A DNA stretch of 28,687 nt from Chitinophagaceae bacterium (GTDB lineage: Bacteria; Bacteroidota; Bacteroidia; Chitinophagales; Chitinophagaceae): positions 1-28,687 of the forward strand of contig JACFNM010000006.1 in assembly GCA_019454915.1 (NCBI GenBank). The letters run 5' to 3'. Made by a program: the position numbers and the translations under genes. Positions 16,239 through 25,342 of the stretch are shown here, piece after piece; position 1 is the stretch's first letter; each line of letters starts with the position of its first letter. Under the pieces are notes generated by a model, which saw nothing but the letters and a program-made list of their open reading frames with translations, had not been told where the DNA came from and did not search any database.

Positions 16239-19200
16239 ATGAAAAAAAATGCATTTGCACCTGCAAAAAAGTGGGTAAATAGTTATTTCAAATATCTAAT
16301 AGTGACTAAAATTACCTTGATACTTACAGTTGTTTTTTCTTCACAGCTATTTGCGAATAGTTTCGGACAGAATGTAACCGTAAAATTTGAAAAAATAGAA
16401 TTAAAAAAGGCGCTTAAAGTTCTTGAAGAGAAAAGCTCATACCGGTTTGTATACAAAGATGATGTATTACTAAAATGGCCGAAAGTCAACCTGTCCGTGG
16501 AAAACGTACCGCTTACAACAGTGTTGGATAAGCTTTTTGAGAACACGACCCTGCGTTATCAGAGAGTTGGTAATACACTCCTGGTGTTAAGTAACGTTAG
16601 CGCCGACCACCCGGTTTTGCGCGATGTGCCGCAAACGATTACCGTTAAGGGGAAGATAACAGGCACTGTGGGAGACCCTTTGCATGGCGTTACGATCATG
16701 GAAAAGGGTAGTACCAACGGTACTTCTTCTAATGCAGAAGGTAATTTTTCTATTGATGTTACCAATGAAAAAGCTATATTAGTATTCAGCTATGTTGGCT
16801 ATAAATCTCAGGAAATAGCAGTAGCAGGTAAGTCTGTCATTGACGTGGTAATGGTGGAAGATGCAGAGAGCCTTCAGGATATAGTAGTAGTGGGTTATGG
16901 CACGGTAAAGAAAAAAGATGTTACCGGTTCTATCATTTCTTTGCAGGCAAAGGACTTTAACCGGGGAATTAATGTGGCTCCGGATCAGTTGATACAAGGT
17001 AAGACGCCCGGGGTAATGGTAATTAACAATACAGGCCAGCCCGGAGGCTCTACAACGGTGCGTATCCGGGGTAACTCTTCTATCAGAGCCAGTAATAATC
17101 CATTGTTTGTGCTGGATGGAATTCCTTTGTCGGGAGGTTCGGCCCGCCCGGGGGGAAGCGGCGGTTTTGGATCGGATAGCGGTAACCCGTTGGCTTACCT
17201 GAACCCCAGTGATATAGCGAGTATGGATATTTTGAAAGATGCTTCCGCTACCGCCATTTATGGCTCCAGAGGTGCTAATGGGGTTGTTATAATCAATACA
17301 AAAAGAGGAGTAAGTGGCGCCCCCACGATCAGCGTTATGACATCGGCGGGTATTTCAAACCTACTGAGAAAACCTGAAGTATTATCGGCAGATCAGTTCA
17401 GGGAAGCGACCAAATTTTACACGCCGGATGATGCTGCCTCCGCAGATCATGGCGGAGACGTAAATGCCTTTGACGCTATTACCAGAACGGCGTTTACGCA
17501 AAATCATAGCGTAGCCATAGGTGGCGGTACGGACCGGGGACGCTATCGGTTGTCGCTGGGTTATTTAAACCAGGACGGAATCATAAAAGGCTCTAATCTT
17601 CAAAAGTTTACTGCTAATATTAATACCAACTTTAAGTTTCTGCAAAGCAAAAAGCTGGGGCTGGACGTAAACCTTTTCTTCACCCAAACCAATGAGAAAA
17701 TAGCTGCTATTGATGTTGGCGTTGGCTTTGAAGGCAACCTCATTTCGCAGGCGCTTAACTGGAATCCCACCCGGCCTTTACGGGATAACGATGGAGCGCT
17801 TACCTGGGTAAGTTCTAATGTAATAAGCCCATTGGCTACGTTAGATGCTTTTAAAGACAGAGCCGCGGTAAACACGATCATTGCCAATATTGCCCCTTCG
17901 TATAAAATAACAGATTACCTGGAATACAAACTGACCTACAGTTTAACCCGGCAAACGGGGTTGAGAACAGGTATGTATGACAGGTTGCTGATTAACCCTA
18001 CAAGTACTGAAAAAGGATTTGCATTTATGGGTAGTAATTCCAATACCGATCACCAGCTTACTCATACGCTCAGCTTCAATAAAGACGTCGCTGAATTCAT
18101 GAATCTGAATGCGGTGGCAGGGTATGAGTATCTGAGCTATGATTCAAGGTGGTATACAGAAAATGGAAATGGATTCACCAATGTGGGGCTGGACTTTTAT
18201 GATTATCTGGGGTATTCGGTAGCTTCCGCCAGGAACATCAATTCAAACCGCTCCCCCAAAAATGAATTGCAGTCATTGTTTTTGAGAGTAGGGCTGAATT
18301 ACCGAGATAAATACCTGCTCACCGGTACGGTTAGGCGGGATGGGTCCACAAAATTTGGCGTGAATAATAAATATGCCAACTTCCCGTCTCTTGCTTTTGC
18401 GTGGAACCTTTCGAATGAATCGTTCTTAAAGAATGACTTTTTCAGTGTGTTGAAGTTGCGGTTAGGCTGGGGTAAAACCGGGAATAGTGAGTTTCCTTCA
18501 GGCGCCTCAAGAAATCGTTATGTATTTGGTATGCAGAGTATCAGCCAGGCTAATTTTGGAAACCCAGATCTGAAATGGGAAACTTCCGCTACATTGAATG
18601 GCGGTTTGGATTTTGGTATACTTGATAATCGAATCACCGGTTCTATTGATGTTTTTCATAAAGCCACTACCGATGCATTATTTGAAAGAACCATCGCGCA
18701 GCCGGCCCCCAGCGGTAAAATTTGGGTAAATCTGGATGGGGAAGTGGTTAACAAAGGAGTGGAGATTTTACTGAGCGGCGCCATCATACAGAGTAATAAC
18801 TGGGGCTGGAGTATAACCGGAAATGCAACGTTTCTTAAAAATAGTGTAACCGGTTTACCCGGTTTTTACGAAACCGCAACGCTCAGGGGACAGGGATTTT
18901 CGGGTGTTGTGGGTCAGCGAATGGTGAGTGACCAACCGTTGAATGTATGGTATCTTTCAATTTTTGAAGGGATTGATCCTGCTACTGGTACCAGCAAATA
19001 TCGTAGTAAAGACGGTCATGCCGGCACAGATGTAGATCCGGCACAGAATAAGTTTTATGTAAATAGCCCGAACCCCAAAATGCTGTTAGGTTTTTCAACG
19101 GATGTGTCTTTCAAGAGACTCACCGCAACGGTAAATTTCAATGGTGCTTTTGGGCACTACCTGTTTAATAATACAATGGCTACCGTATTGGGTATAAACA

Positions 19201-19541
19201 ATCTTTCAGGCAAAAATATTTCTCCGGAATATTTCAAACCTGAATTGAAAGAATTGGTATCTAACTCTGCGGCGCCTTCTACCCGCTATCTCGAAAAAGG
19301 AGACTATATGAAACTGGCTAATGCCACTATCAGTTACAGGGTAGGAAATATCGGCAAGGCTTTCAGGAACGTGAATATTTCCTTAACAGGACAAAATATT
19401 TTTGTACTCACAAAATATAATGGATTTGATCCCGAGGTGAATACAGATGGAGCGTCCGGAGGTATTCCTTCACTGGGGATTGAGTATATTCCTTATCCTT
19501 CCGCAAGGAATATTCTCTTAGGTGTAAACTTTTCTTTATAA
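16239..19541 (+). CDS. SusC-family TonB-dependent transporter with STN signalling domain (second copy)
   Basis: This 1100-residue outer-membrane protein has an alternative ATG three codons upstream at 16230. A long basic signal peptide (about 1-43) is followed by an STN domain (about 46-118; VTVKFEKIELKKALKVLEEK, and NTLLVLS). Then come a carboxypeptidase-regulatory-like domain (about 132-210), a TonB-box-like LQDIVVVGYGTVKKKDVTGS, a plug with PLFVLDGIPLSGG and ILKDASATAIYGSRGANGVV, and a barrel ending LLGVNFSL. The STN domain is the element that contacts FecR, so transport and induction are coupled, unlike in the first SusC. SusD follows after 18 bp. Confidence 0.95.
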   Translation: MKKNAFAPAKKWVNSYFKYLIVTKITLILTVVFSSQLFANSFGQNVTVKFEKIELKKALKVLEEKSSYRFVYKDDVLLKWPKVNLSVENVPLTTVLDKLFENTTLRYQRVGNTLLVLSNVSADHPVLRDVPQTITVKGKITGTVGDPLHGVTIMEKGSTNGTSSNAEGNFSIDVTNEKAILVFSYVGYKSQEIAVAGKSVIDVVMVEDAESLQDIVVVGYGTVKKKDVTGSIISLQAKDFNRGINVAPDQLIQGKTPGVMVINNTGQPGGSTTVRIRGNSSIRASNNPLFVLDGIPLSGGSARPGGSGGFGSDSGNPLAYLNPSDIASMDILKDASATAIYGSRGANGVVIINTKRGVSGAPTISVMTSAGISNLLRKPEVLSADQFREATKFYTPDDAASADHGGDVNAFDAITRTAFTQNHSVAIGGGTDRGRYRLSLGYLNQDGIIKGSNLQKFTANINTNFKFLQSKKLGLDVNLFFTQTNEKIAAIDVGVGFEGNLISQALNWNPTRPLRDNDGALTWVSSNVISPLATLDAFKDRAAVNTIIANIAPSYKITDYLEYKLTYSLTRQTGLRTGMYDRLLINPTSTEKGFAFMGSNSNTDHQLTHTLSFNKDVAEFMNLNAVAGYEYLSYDSRWYTENGNGFTNVGLDFYDYLGYSVASARNINSNRSPKNELQSLFLRVGLNYRDKYLLTGTVRRDGSTKFGVNNKYANFPSLAFAWNLSNESFLKNDFFSVLKLRLGWGKTGNSEFPSGASRNRYVFGMQSISQANFGNPDLKWETSATLNGGLDFGILDNRITGSIDVFHKATTDALFERTIAQPAPSGKIWVNLDGEVVNKGVEILLSGAIIQSNNWGWSITGNATFLKNSVTGLPGFYETATLRGQGFSGVVGQRMVSDQPLNVWYLSIFEGIDPATGTSKYRSKDGHAGTDVDPAQNKFYVNSPNPKMLLGFSTDVSFKRLTATVNFNGAFGHYLFNNTMATVLGINNLSGKNISPEYFKPELKELVSNSAAPSTRYLEKGDYMKLANATISYRVGNIGKAFRNVNISLTGQNIFVLTKYNGFDPEVNTDGASGGIPSLGIEYIPYPSARNILLGVNFSL

Positions 19542-19559
19542 TAGATAAATTAACTTTTT

Positions 19560-21101
19560 ATGAATACAAAACAAGGTATTTACGCAGTATTCATTTTGTC
19601 ACTCTTATCCTTTTCCTGCACAAAACTGAACGAGGAACTTAGAAGCAATCTCGAAGAAGGGGTAAGTGGTAGTGCCAATACTGCCGAGCTATTGATTAGT
19701 GCTTATTCAACACTAAACACTCCTTACCAGCAGCAGAGCAGATGGTGTTTACAGGAGTTGTCAACAGATGAAGCTATTGCGCCAACGAGGGGTGGTGACT
19801 GGGACGACAATGGAACCCACAGAGCCATCCATTTACATACCTGGAATGCCGACAATAGTTATATGAATAATACCTATAATCAACTGGGCACAGCGGTATT
19901 TCAGTCTTCCAATGTGTTGAGAAATAATCCGTCAGCCCAACAGGGTGCCGAAGCGCGCTTTATCAGGGCACTGGCGTTATTGGATATGATAGATTTATGG
20001 GGCGTGGCGGTATACCGGGAAGATCTTGATAATTTCAGGGTTGATCCGAAAGTAATGACTGCCGAAGAAGGGTTGAATTTTGTGATCGGCGAGATAAATG
20101 CGATTATGAATGATCTCCCTGCATCCGGCCCGGCTTACGTTGCCAGTAAAAATGCCGCAAGGGTATTGTTGATGAAAGTGTACCTCAATAAAGGCGCTTT
20201 CCTTAACCGGGAAAATCCAACTTTTGCACCGGAAGACATGAATAAAGTAATCGAACTGGCTGATCAGGTTACCGGTTACACAATTTCTGCGCCTGGAAAA
20301 TACTTCGACAATTTTGCACCTGACAACGATGTGAAATCTACCGAAAATATCTTTACGCTATATAACAAAGAAGGAGACAGAGGTGGCTCTATGAGCAGAA
20401 CCTACAATACAATTGCGCATTACAATATGAAACCGGGCGGATGGAATGGATGGGCAACTTTGGGTACTTTTTATGATAAATTCACTTCAGATGATGAACG
20501 CAGGGGCATAAATTACAGTTATCCTGCCTTTGGCCGGCCTAACCCCAGCGGTGCACCCAATGTTGGATTTTTAGCCGGGCAACAATATGATCAAACTACA
20601 GGGACGCCACTAATGGCAAGGAATCCATCTAGTCAACCCCTCGTATTTACCCATGACATCACTATACGGACCTCCGGCAATACCCTTGAAACTGCCGGTA
20701 TCAGGGTACTAAAGTATGCCTACGACTATGCTTCGCAAAGTGGACAGAAAAACAACGACTGGGTTGTGTACAGGTACGCTGATGTATTACTGATGAAGGC
20801 AGAGGCTATATTGCGTGGTGGAACAGGAGGCGGTACCAATGCATTAGACATTGTCAACGATATTCGCTCTGCACGAGGCGTGCCTGATCTTTCATCGCTT
20901 AGTATTGATGAACTACTGGACGAACGCGGTCGCGAGTTGTACTGGGAGGGATGGAGACGACAGGATTTGATTCGTTTTGGAAAATTTTTAGGCACATGGG
21001 TAACAAAGCCGGAGGCAGGGCAGCCAAAAGAATTGCTCTTTGCGCTCCCCAGCCAGCAAATTGCTGTCAATCCCAGCCTGAAGCAAAACCCGGGGTACTG
21101 A
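19560..21101 (+). CDS. SusD/RagB-family surface lipoprotein (second copy)
   Basis: This 513-residue lipoprotein has signal peptide and lipobox LLSFSC with C20. SusD features include the N-terminal repeat helices (EARFIRALALLDMIDLWG), the central NAARVLLMKVYLNKGAFLN and the C-terminal signature DWVVYRYADVLLMKAEAILR followed by ELLDERGRELYWEGWRRQDL. This is the classic SusD/RagB type, distinct from the SusD-2-like first copy. It pairs with the preceding SusC and is the last gene of the sigma-controlled unit, followed by a strong stem-loop. The substrate is unknown because no hydrolase gene accompanies the pair. Confidence 0.95.
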   Translation: MNTKQGIYAVFILSLLSFSCTKLNEELRSNLEEGVSGSANTAELLISAYSTLNTPYQQQSRWCLQELSTDEAIAPTRGGDWDDNGTHRAIHLHTWNADNSYMNNTYNQLGTAVFQSSNVLRNNPSAQQGAEARFIRALALLDMIDLWGVAVYREDLDNFRVDPKVMTAEEGLNFVIGEINAIMNDLPASGPAYVASKNAARVLLMKVYLNKGAFLNRENPTFAPEDMNKVIELADQVTGYTISAPGKYFDNFAPDNDVKSTENIFTLYNKEGDRGGSMSRTYNTIAHYNMKPGGWNGWATLGTFYDKFTSDDERRGINYSYPAFGRPNPSGAPNVGFLAGQQYDQTTGTPLMARNPSSQPLVFTHDITIRTSGNTLETAGIRVLKYAYDYASQSGQKNNDWVVYRYADVLLMKAEAILRGGTGGGTNALDIVNDIRSARGVPDLSSLSIDELLDERGRELYWEGWRRQDLIRFGKFLGTWVTKPEAGQPKELLFALPSQQIAVNPSLKQNPGY

Positions 21102-21143
21102 AATTGCAACTTGTTCGGTGTAAACCTATAAGTTCAAATTATG

Positions 21144-21181
21144 AACCAATAGCCTTTGCCTTATCGCAAAGGCTATTGGTT
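21144..21181 (+). terminator. Terminator after susD-2
   Basis: AACCAATAGCCTTTGC (21144-21159) pairs perfectly over 16 bp with GCAAAGGCTATTGGTT (21166-21181), loop CTTATC. A weak T tract overlaps the 3' arm. It lies 43 bp after the SusD stop. The following 21182-21309 shows no gene. Confidence 0.75.
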
Positions 21182-21309
21182 TAGGTAGGAGCTGCTGGTT
21201 AAATCCGTGGCAACTGATAAATAAGATATCCAGTGCGAAAATGACACTGATGCGAGATTTTCATCGGCTTTACGCTTGATAACGGCTAGCCGGGTAAGGT
21301 ATGTTAGAC

Positions 21310-21896
21310 ATTAAAAATTCGGCGCCAGTTGTCTTGTCCGGTAATATTCTAGCATGTATTGAACCACATCTTCAGCGGTGTCGGCAATTTCAAACAGGGA
21401 TAAATCGTCTGCATGAATATTGCCTTCTGCCAGCATCACGTCTTCAAGCCAGGCCATTAATCCCAGCCAATATTTTCTGCCGACGAGTACCATTGGCATT
21501 TGTTTGAACTTTTCCGTTTGCATTAGCGTGGCTACTTCAAAAAATTCATCTAAAGTGCCAAATCCGCCCGGCATCATCACAAAGCCCTGGGAGTACTTGG
21601 TGAACATAACTTTTCGAACGAAGAAATAATCGAAGTTGAGCAGTTTATCTTTATCTATATATTCATTAGGGCGTTGTTCAAAAGGGAGGTCAATATTTAA
21701 ACCGACACTTTTCCCCTCGGCTTGTAAGGCGCCCTGGTTGGCTGCTTCCATAATACCCGGCCCGCCGCCGGTGATAATTCCAAAACCTTCTTCCGATAAC
21801 CTTCTCGCTATTTCGGCCGATAATTCATAATAATGCGTTCCCGGTTTGGTTCTGGCAGACCCGAATATGGATATGCAGGGCCCGATTTTGGATAAG
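21310..21896 (+). repeat. 587-bp direct repeat, copy B
   Basis: Identical by eye to 13002-13588 and in the same orientation. This copy lies inside the intact LOG gene and covers its last 195 codons and stop, but not the first 36-38 codons. Confidence 0.95.
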
Positions 21897-22006
21897 GCTT
21901 CAAAGCCTTCCACAAATTCAGCCATGATCTTAAAAATCTGCCAACTGCTATGCCCGTTGCTTTCCTTCCAGTGCCTCTCTTTGAGTGTTTTTAATGTAGC
22001 GTTCAT
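21311..22006 (-). CDS. LOG-family protein (TIGR00730-type Rossmann fold), intact copy
   Basis: The 231-residue reading starts at the ATG whose complement is 22004-22006, preceded on its strand by an A-rich AAAAAAGAA; a longer reading to 22048 is less likely. The Rossmann-fold phosphate-binding segment SIFGSARTKPG (about 47-57), GGGPGIMEAANQGA (80-93) and signature PGGFGTLDE (146-154) identify the LOG family, formerly called lysine decarboxylase-like. Relatives release the base from nucleoside 5'-monophosphates, including cytokinin precursors. The true substrate here is not determined. The gene is downstream of the symporter gene but separated by a terminator. Its 3' 587 bp are duplicated at 13002-13588. 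Confidence 0.92.
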   Translation of the reverse strand: MNATLKTLKERHWKESNGHSSWQIFKIMAEFVEGFEALSKIGPCISIFGSARTKPGTHYYELSAEIARRLSEEGFGIITGGGPGIMEAANQGALQAEGKSVGLNIDLPFEQRPNEYIDKDKLLNFDYFFVRKVMFTKYSQGFVMMPGGFGTLDEFFEVATLMQTEKFKQMPMVLVGRKYWLGLMAWLEDVMLAEGNIHADDLSLFEIADTAEDVVQYMLEYYRTRQLAPNF

Positions 22007-22049
22007 ATATTCTTTTTTATTCACTAAACGTGTATTGATAGGATGCAAA

Positions 22050-22072
22050 AGCCACCGCTAAGGGCAGTGGCT
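22050..22072 (-). terminator. Terminator after the symporter gene (minus strand)
   Basis: On the minus strand AGCCACTG pairs with CGGTGGCT (8 bp, one G-U), loop CCCTTAG, followed directly by TTTTGC. It lies 31 bp beyond the symporter stop and 44 bp before the LOG start, so the two genes are probably separate transcripts. Confidence 0.6.
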
Positions 22073-22102
22073 CCGCTTATATACAACGAGATGAATTGAT
22101 TT

Positions 22103-23626
22103 TTAGTTTGTTGGGCTTGCTTTTTTTGAAATGAGCATTAGCCCGGCATAGGTCAGCAGTCCATTATAAATCAACAGTTCGTAACCGATCTTGAAATCGC
22201 GGAAGATGGCGTGGGAAAGAGATTTTATGTTTTCAACCCATGCACCGTCTAAGTTGAGCTGGGGTTGATACCATTGGATATTATTGATTAAGTCAATACC
22301 GAGAATAATGGTGGGCGCCAGCAAACATATAACGAGTGACAGACGATCCCTGATGGAGCGTTTACTCAAAATGCCGAAAGCAAATAGTCCCAATAAAGGA
22401 CCATAAGTAAATCCGGCTATTTTAAGGATAACGTCAATGATGGATTTGTTATCTACCAGTTTGAATCCCATCACCACTAAAAAGAAGATGAAGGCAAAGC
22501 TGAAATGGGTAGTGAGCCTGATGCGTTTCTTCTTTTCCTCACCCCATTCCGCATTTCTTTTTAAGCCTAATATATCAATACAAAATGAAGAGGTTAATGC
22601 CGTCAGCGCCCCGTCAGCGCTCGGAAAGAGCGCCGAAATCAGAGCGATGATAAAAATGATCGACACGGCGGTAGGCATGTGATGCAGAGCAGCAGTGGGG
22701 AACAAATCATCCGGCGGTACGCTGATTCCGTTTTTGGAAGCAAAAAGGATGAGTAATCCACCCAAGAATAAAAAGAGAAAGTTCACCAGCGCCATAATGG
22801 TGCTGAAAGTCATCATGTTTTTTTGAGAATCTTTCAGATTTTTTACACTGATATTTTTTTGCATCATTTCCTGGTCAAGCCCCGTCATAGCAACAGTGAT
22901 AAATGCGCCGCCAAGAATATGTTTAAGGAAATGAGACGGGCTGTTGATATCGGTATTGAATATTTTGGTGAGTTGAAGGCTTCTTAATTCATTCAAGGTC
23001 CCGAAAAAACTGTGCCCCAGGTTGGTCATAATATAAATGATACACACAATCAATCCTAAGAGCATGAAGGAGGTTTGCAGCGTATCGGTGAATACGATCG
23101 TTTTGACTCCTCCTTCAAAGGTGTACAGTATAATCATGAATAAGATCACCAGGGTAGTCATCCAGAATGGTATCCCGAGGTTGTCCAGGATGAAGATTTG
23201 GAGGATATTAATGACCAGATATAACCGGGCTGTGGCGCCTAATGTTCTTGAAATGATAAAGAACAATGCGCCGGTTTTGTAAGAAACCATTCCAAACCGG
23301 TGTTGAAGATAATTATAGATAGAAGTGAGGTTGAGCCGGTAGTATAAAGGCAACAAAATAAATGCAATCAAAAAGTATCCAATCAGGTAACCGATAACCA
23401 CTTGAAAATAGGCAAAGGCGCTTCCGCCCACTGTTCCCGGAACTGACACAAAAGTGACTCCCGATAAGGAAGTGCCAATCATCCCAAAGGCAACCAGCAT
23501 CCAGTTGGAGTTTCTGTTACCGATGAAAAAAGAATCATTATTGGAGTTGCGCGATGTATAATAGGCGACCACTAAAAGAAGCAGGAAATACCCTATTACA
23601 AAGGAGAAAAGCAGCCAAGGGGTCAT
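22103..23626 (-). CDS. Sodium:solute symporter family transporter
   Basis: This 507-residue inner-membrane protein has about 13 hydrophobic helices, as expected for the SSS family. Family features include FFIGNRNSNWMLVAFGMIGT, SLSGVTFVSVPG, and FEGGVKTIVFTDTLQTSFML, plus ALFPSADGALTALTSSFCID in helix 9, which holds the conserved Ser/Asp sodium-site pattern. The substrate (sugar, sialic acid, amino acid or other) cannot be told from sequence by eye. It is transcribed divergently from the oxidase-like gene 103 bp away. Confidence 0.92.
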   Translation of the reverse strand: MTPWLLFSFVIGYFLLLLVVAYYTSRNSNNDSFFIGNRNSNWMLVAFGMIGTSLSGVTFVSVPGTVGGSAFAYFQVVIGYLIGYFLIAFILLPLYYRLNLTSIYNYLQHRFGMVSYKTGALFFIISRTLGATARLYLVINILQIFILDNLGIPFWMTTLVILFMIILYTFEGGVKTIVFTDTLQTSFMLLGLIVCIIYIMTNLGHSFFGTLNELRSLQLTKIFNTDINSPSHFLKHILGGAFITVAMTGLDQEMMQKNISVKNLKDSQKNMMTFSTIMALVNFLFLFLGGLLILFASKNGISVPPDDLFPTAALHHMPTAVSIIFIIALISALFPSADGALTALTSSFCIDILGLKRNAEWGEEKKKRIRLTTHFSFAFIFFLVVMGFKLVDNKSIIDVILKIAGFTYGPLLGLFAFGILSKRSIRDRLSLVICLLAPTIILGIDLINNIQWYQPQLNLDGAWVENIKSLSHAIFRDFKIGYELLIYNGLLTYAGLMLISKKASPTN

Positions 23627-23729
23627 AAGCTCAAATTGAGAATAAGCCTGAAAGTTATAATTTTCTTTCCTAATTCGGTATAGTTATGTAACCGGTGCGT
23701 TGTATCTTCCGCCCGGAATAAGAAGTATT

Positions 23730-25019
23730 ATGTTTGGTGAAGTTTCGGGCGGGGATGCCGTCTATAAAACATCCCGTAATGTTATTATACCTTTTTATGG
23801 CTATGCATCTTTAGCCTTTTTGATCGCCATAGTTTTCATTTTCTTCTGGGCACCGGCTTTTACGCGACACTATTTTCATCCAAAAGTTATTGCCGCTACG
23901 CATCTGATGGCGCTTGGGTGGGGCACTATGATGATACTCGGATTCAGCCATCAGGTGGTACCCGCCGTCACCAAAGAGAAATTATATAGTTCGGCTATGG
24001 CTCTCCTTTCTTTTGGGTTGGCTGCTACAGGCATTCCACTATTGGTCTATTCTTTCTACACCTTTGAGATGGGGTGGATGGCAAAAACTGGAGGCATTTT
24101 AATGAATGGAGCCGTGCTTGTTTATCTTATCAATTTGATTTTAAGCCTTGTCAAATCCAGGGTAGAAAGCATTATCGCGCTTTTTATTCTTACCGCCGGC
24201 TTATGGTTATTTCTGACAACGCTGATCGGTATCTTACTCATCTATAATTTTTCCATACCTCTATTCTCTGAGGACTCCCTGCATTTTCTGTCCCTGCATG
24301 CTCATTTGGGAATTATTGGATGGTTTTTACTACAGATCATCGGATTGACTGCTTACTTAGTGACAGAAAATATATCGCCGGATTTAAGAGATATAAAATC
24401 ATTAAACCGTGTCTATCTTCTTATCAATGCCGGTCTGATTACTTTTATTTTTATGTTTCTGCGGGGCGCTAATCGTTACTGGTATTTGATAGCCGTGATG
24501 GAAATCGTGGGTGCATTGTTGTTATTCTTCCGCTATTGGGTGAAGATGCGCCGCCAACATACCGGTGATAAGCCTGCTTTTATCCGAATGAAGTATATCC
24601 TGCTTCTTGGCGGCTTTTTGTTGTTGTCAGTTATCCTATTAGCGGTTTTGCTGCTTGTTTTTGCGGGAAAAGGAGAGCAGGTAGCATTAATACTTGCTTA
24701 TGGATTTTCTATCTTTTTTGGTTGGATTACCGCGTTTATATTAAGCATTACTTTTCGTTCTTCGGCTTCAGGAGTTCCGAAAGAATCTTCTGTGTACCGG
24801 AAAGAATTCTCAGAGTCGCGTATCGCTAGTAAATCAAACAAGAAGTCGCTGTTGTTGTGGGCTGTACTTATATATATAACCGGATACCTCTTATTTTTGA
24901 CGGGTGTATTATTATCAGTTGTTGGATTTATTCAGATAGCGACCCTGCTTTTGTTAGCCGTAGCGGTAATTCATAACTTTGGCGTCATACATAAGATATT
25001 CGAAAAATCTGAGTGGTGA
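23730..25019 (+). CDS. Heme-copper-oxidase-subunit-I-like / NnrS-like membrane protein
   Basis: This 429-residue polytopic protein has about 12 helices. The ATG at 23730 follows GGAATAAGAAG; a TTG at 23700 is possible. Two segments resemble oxidase subunit I: THLMALGWGTMMILGFSHQV plus VP (H58, H74), comparable to the VHTNAVFWGWASLGMLGLAY helix of CcoN in this window, and LHAHLGIIGWFLLQ (H190, H192), comparable to VAHSHLTMYG. The middle His and His-His pair that bind CuB are not seen, so catalysis of O2 reduction is unlikely. A role in NO or metal handling is inferred. Its stop overlaps the start of an Fe-S assembly factor, indicating translational coupling. Confidence 0.78.
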   Translation: MFGEVSGGDAVYKTSRNVIIPFYGYASLAFLIAIVFIFFWAPAFTRHYFHPKVIAATHLMALGWGTMMILGFSHQVVPAVTKEKLYSSAMALLSFGLAATGIPLLVYSFYTFEMGWMAKTGGILMNGAVLVYLINLILSLVKSRVESIIALFILTAGLWLFLTTLIGILLIYNFSIPLFSEDSLHFLSLHAHLGIIGWFLLQIIGLTAYLVTENISPDLRDIKSLNRVYLLINAGLITFIFMFLRGANRYWYLIAVMEIVGALLLFFRYWVKMRRQHTGDKPAFIRMKYILLLGGFLLLSVILLAVLLLVFAGKGEQVALILAYGFSIFFGWITAFILSITFRSSASGVPKESSVYRKEFSESRIASKSNKKSLLLWAVLIYITGYLLFLTGVLLSVVGFIQIATLLLLAVAVIHNFGVIHKIFEKSEW

Positions 25020-25342
25020 TTAATATTAAAACGAATAACAATCTTAAATCTACTATAGCGATTGCTGCCCTGCAGGGAGTAATAGACCCGGAAATAGGTT
25101 TGAATGTGGCAGACCTCGGTCTGATCTATGAAATTGATTTTGACGAACCTGAAAAAAAGATCAGAACCACCATGACGCTGACTACCCAGTTTTGCCCTAT
25201 GGGAGAGTCCATCGTAGGAAATGTAACACAGGCAATGCAGGAGATTTTTCCCGAAGACGCCATTGAGGTTAACCTCATCTTTGATCCGCCCTGGACTTAT
25301 GAAATGATATCGGAAGAAGGGCAAAAATTCCTGAACGGCTGA
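25016..25342 (+). CDS. MIP18/DUF59-family metal-sulfur cluster assembly factor
   Basis: This 108-residue protein carries the family motifs D24-PEIGLNVADLGLIYEI and MTLTTQFCPMGESI with C60. Members (SufT, PaaD, MIP18 types) help mature or repair Fe-S proteins. The start is a GTG that forms a GTGA overlap with the upstream stop; another GTG lies one codon earlier. Starting with GTG inside the upstream stop suggests tight coupling to the oxidase-like membrane protein, perhaps in NO or oxidative stress repair (inference). Confidence 0.88.
   Translation: MINIKTNNNLKSTIAIAALQGVIDPEIGLNVADLGLIYEIDFDEPEKKIRTTMTLTTQFCPMGESIVGNVTQAMQEIFPEDAIEVNLIFDPPWTYEMISEEGQKFLNG

Larger units (their letters stand above)
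13589..21309. mobile_element. Candidate inserted segment carrying sigma/anti-sigma/SusC/SusD, bounded by direct repeats
   Basis: This 7721-bp segment lies between the two 587-bp identical repeats. Its left part (13589-14240) holds mobile-element debris. The rest is one complete ECF sigma, FecR, SusC, SusD unit plus terminator. The outer sides look native: the truncated LOG copy keeps a terminator 20 bp from its stop, and the intact copy keeps its own 5' end next to the symporter. Removing one repeat unit would give a single intact LOG gene between susD-1 and the symporter gene. No integrase is present, so movement by homologous recombination or a duplication is inferred. Confidence 0.5.
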
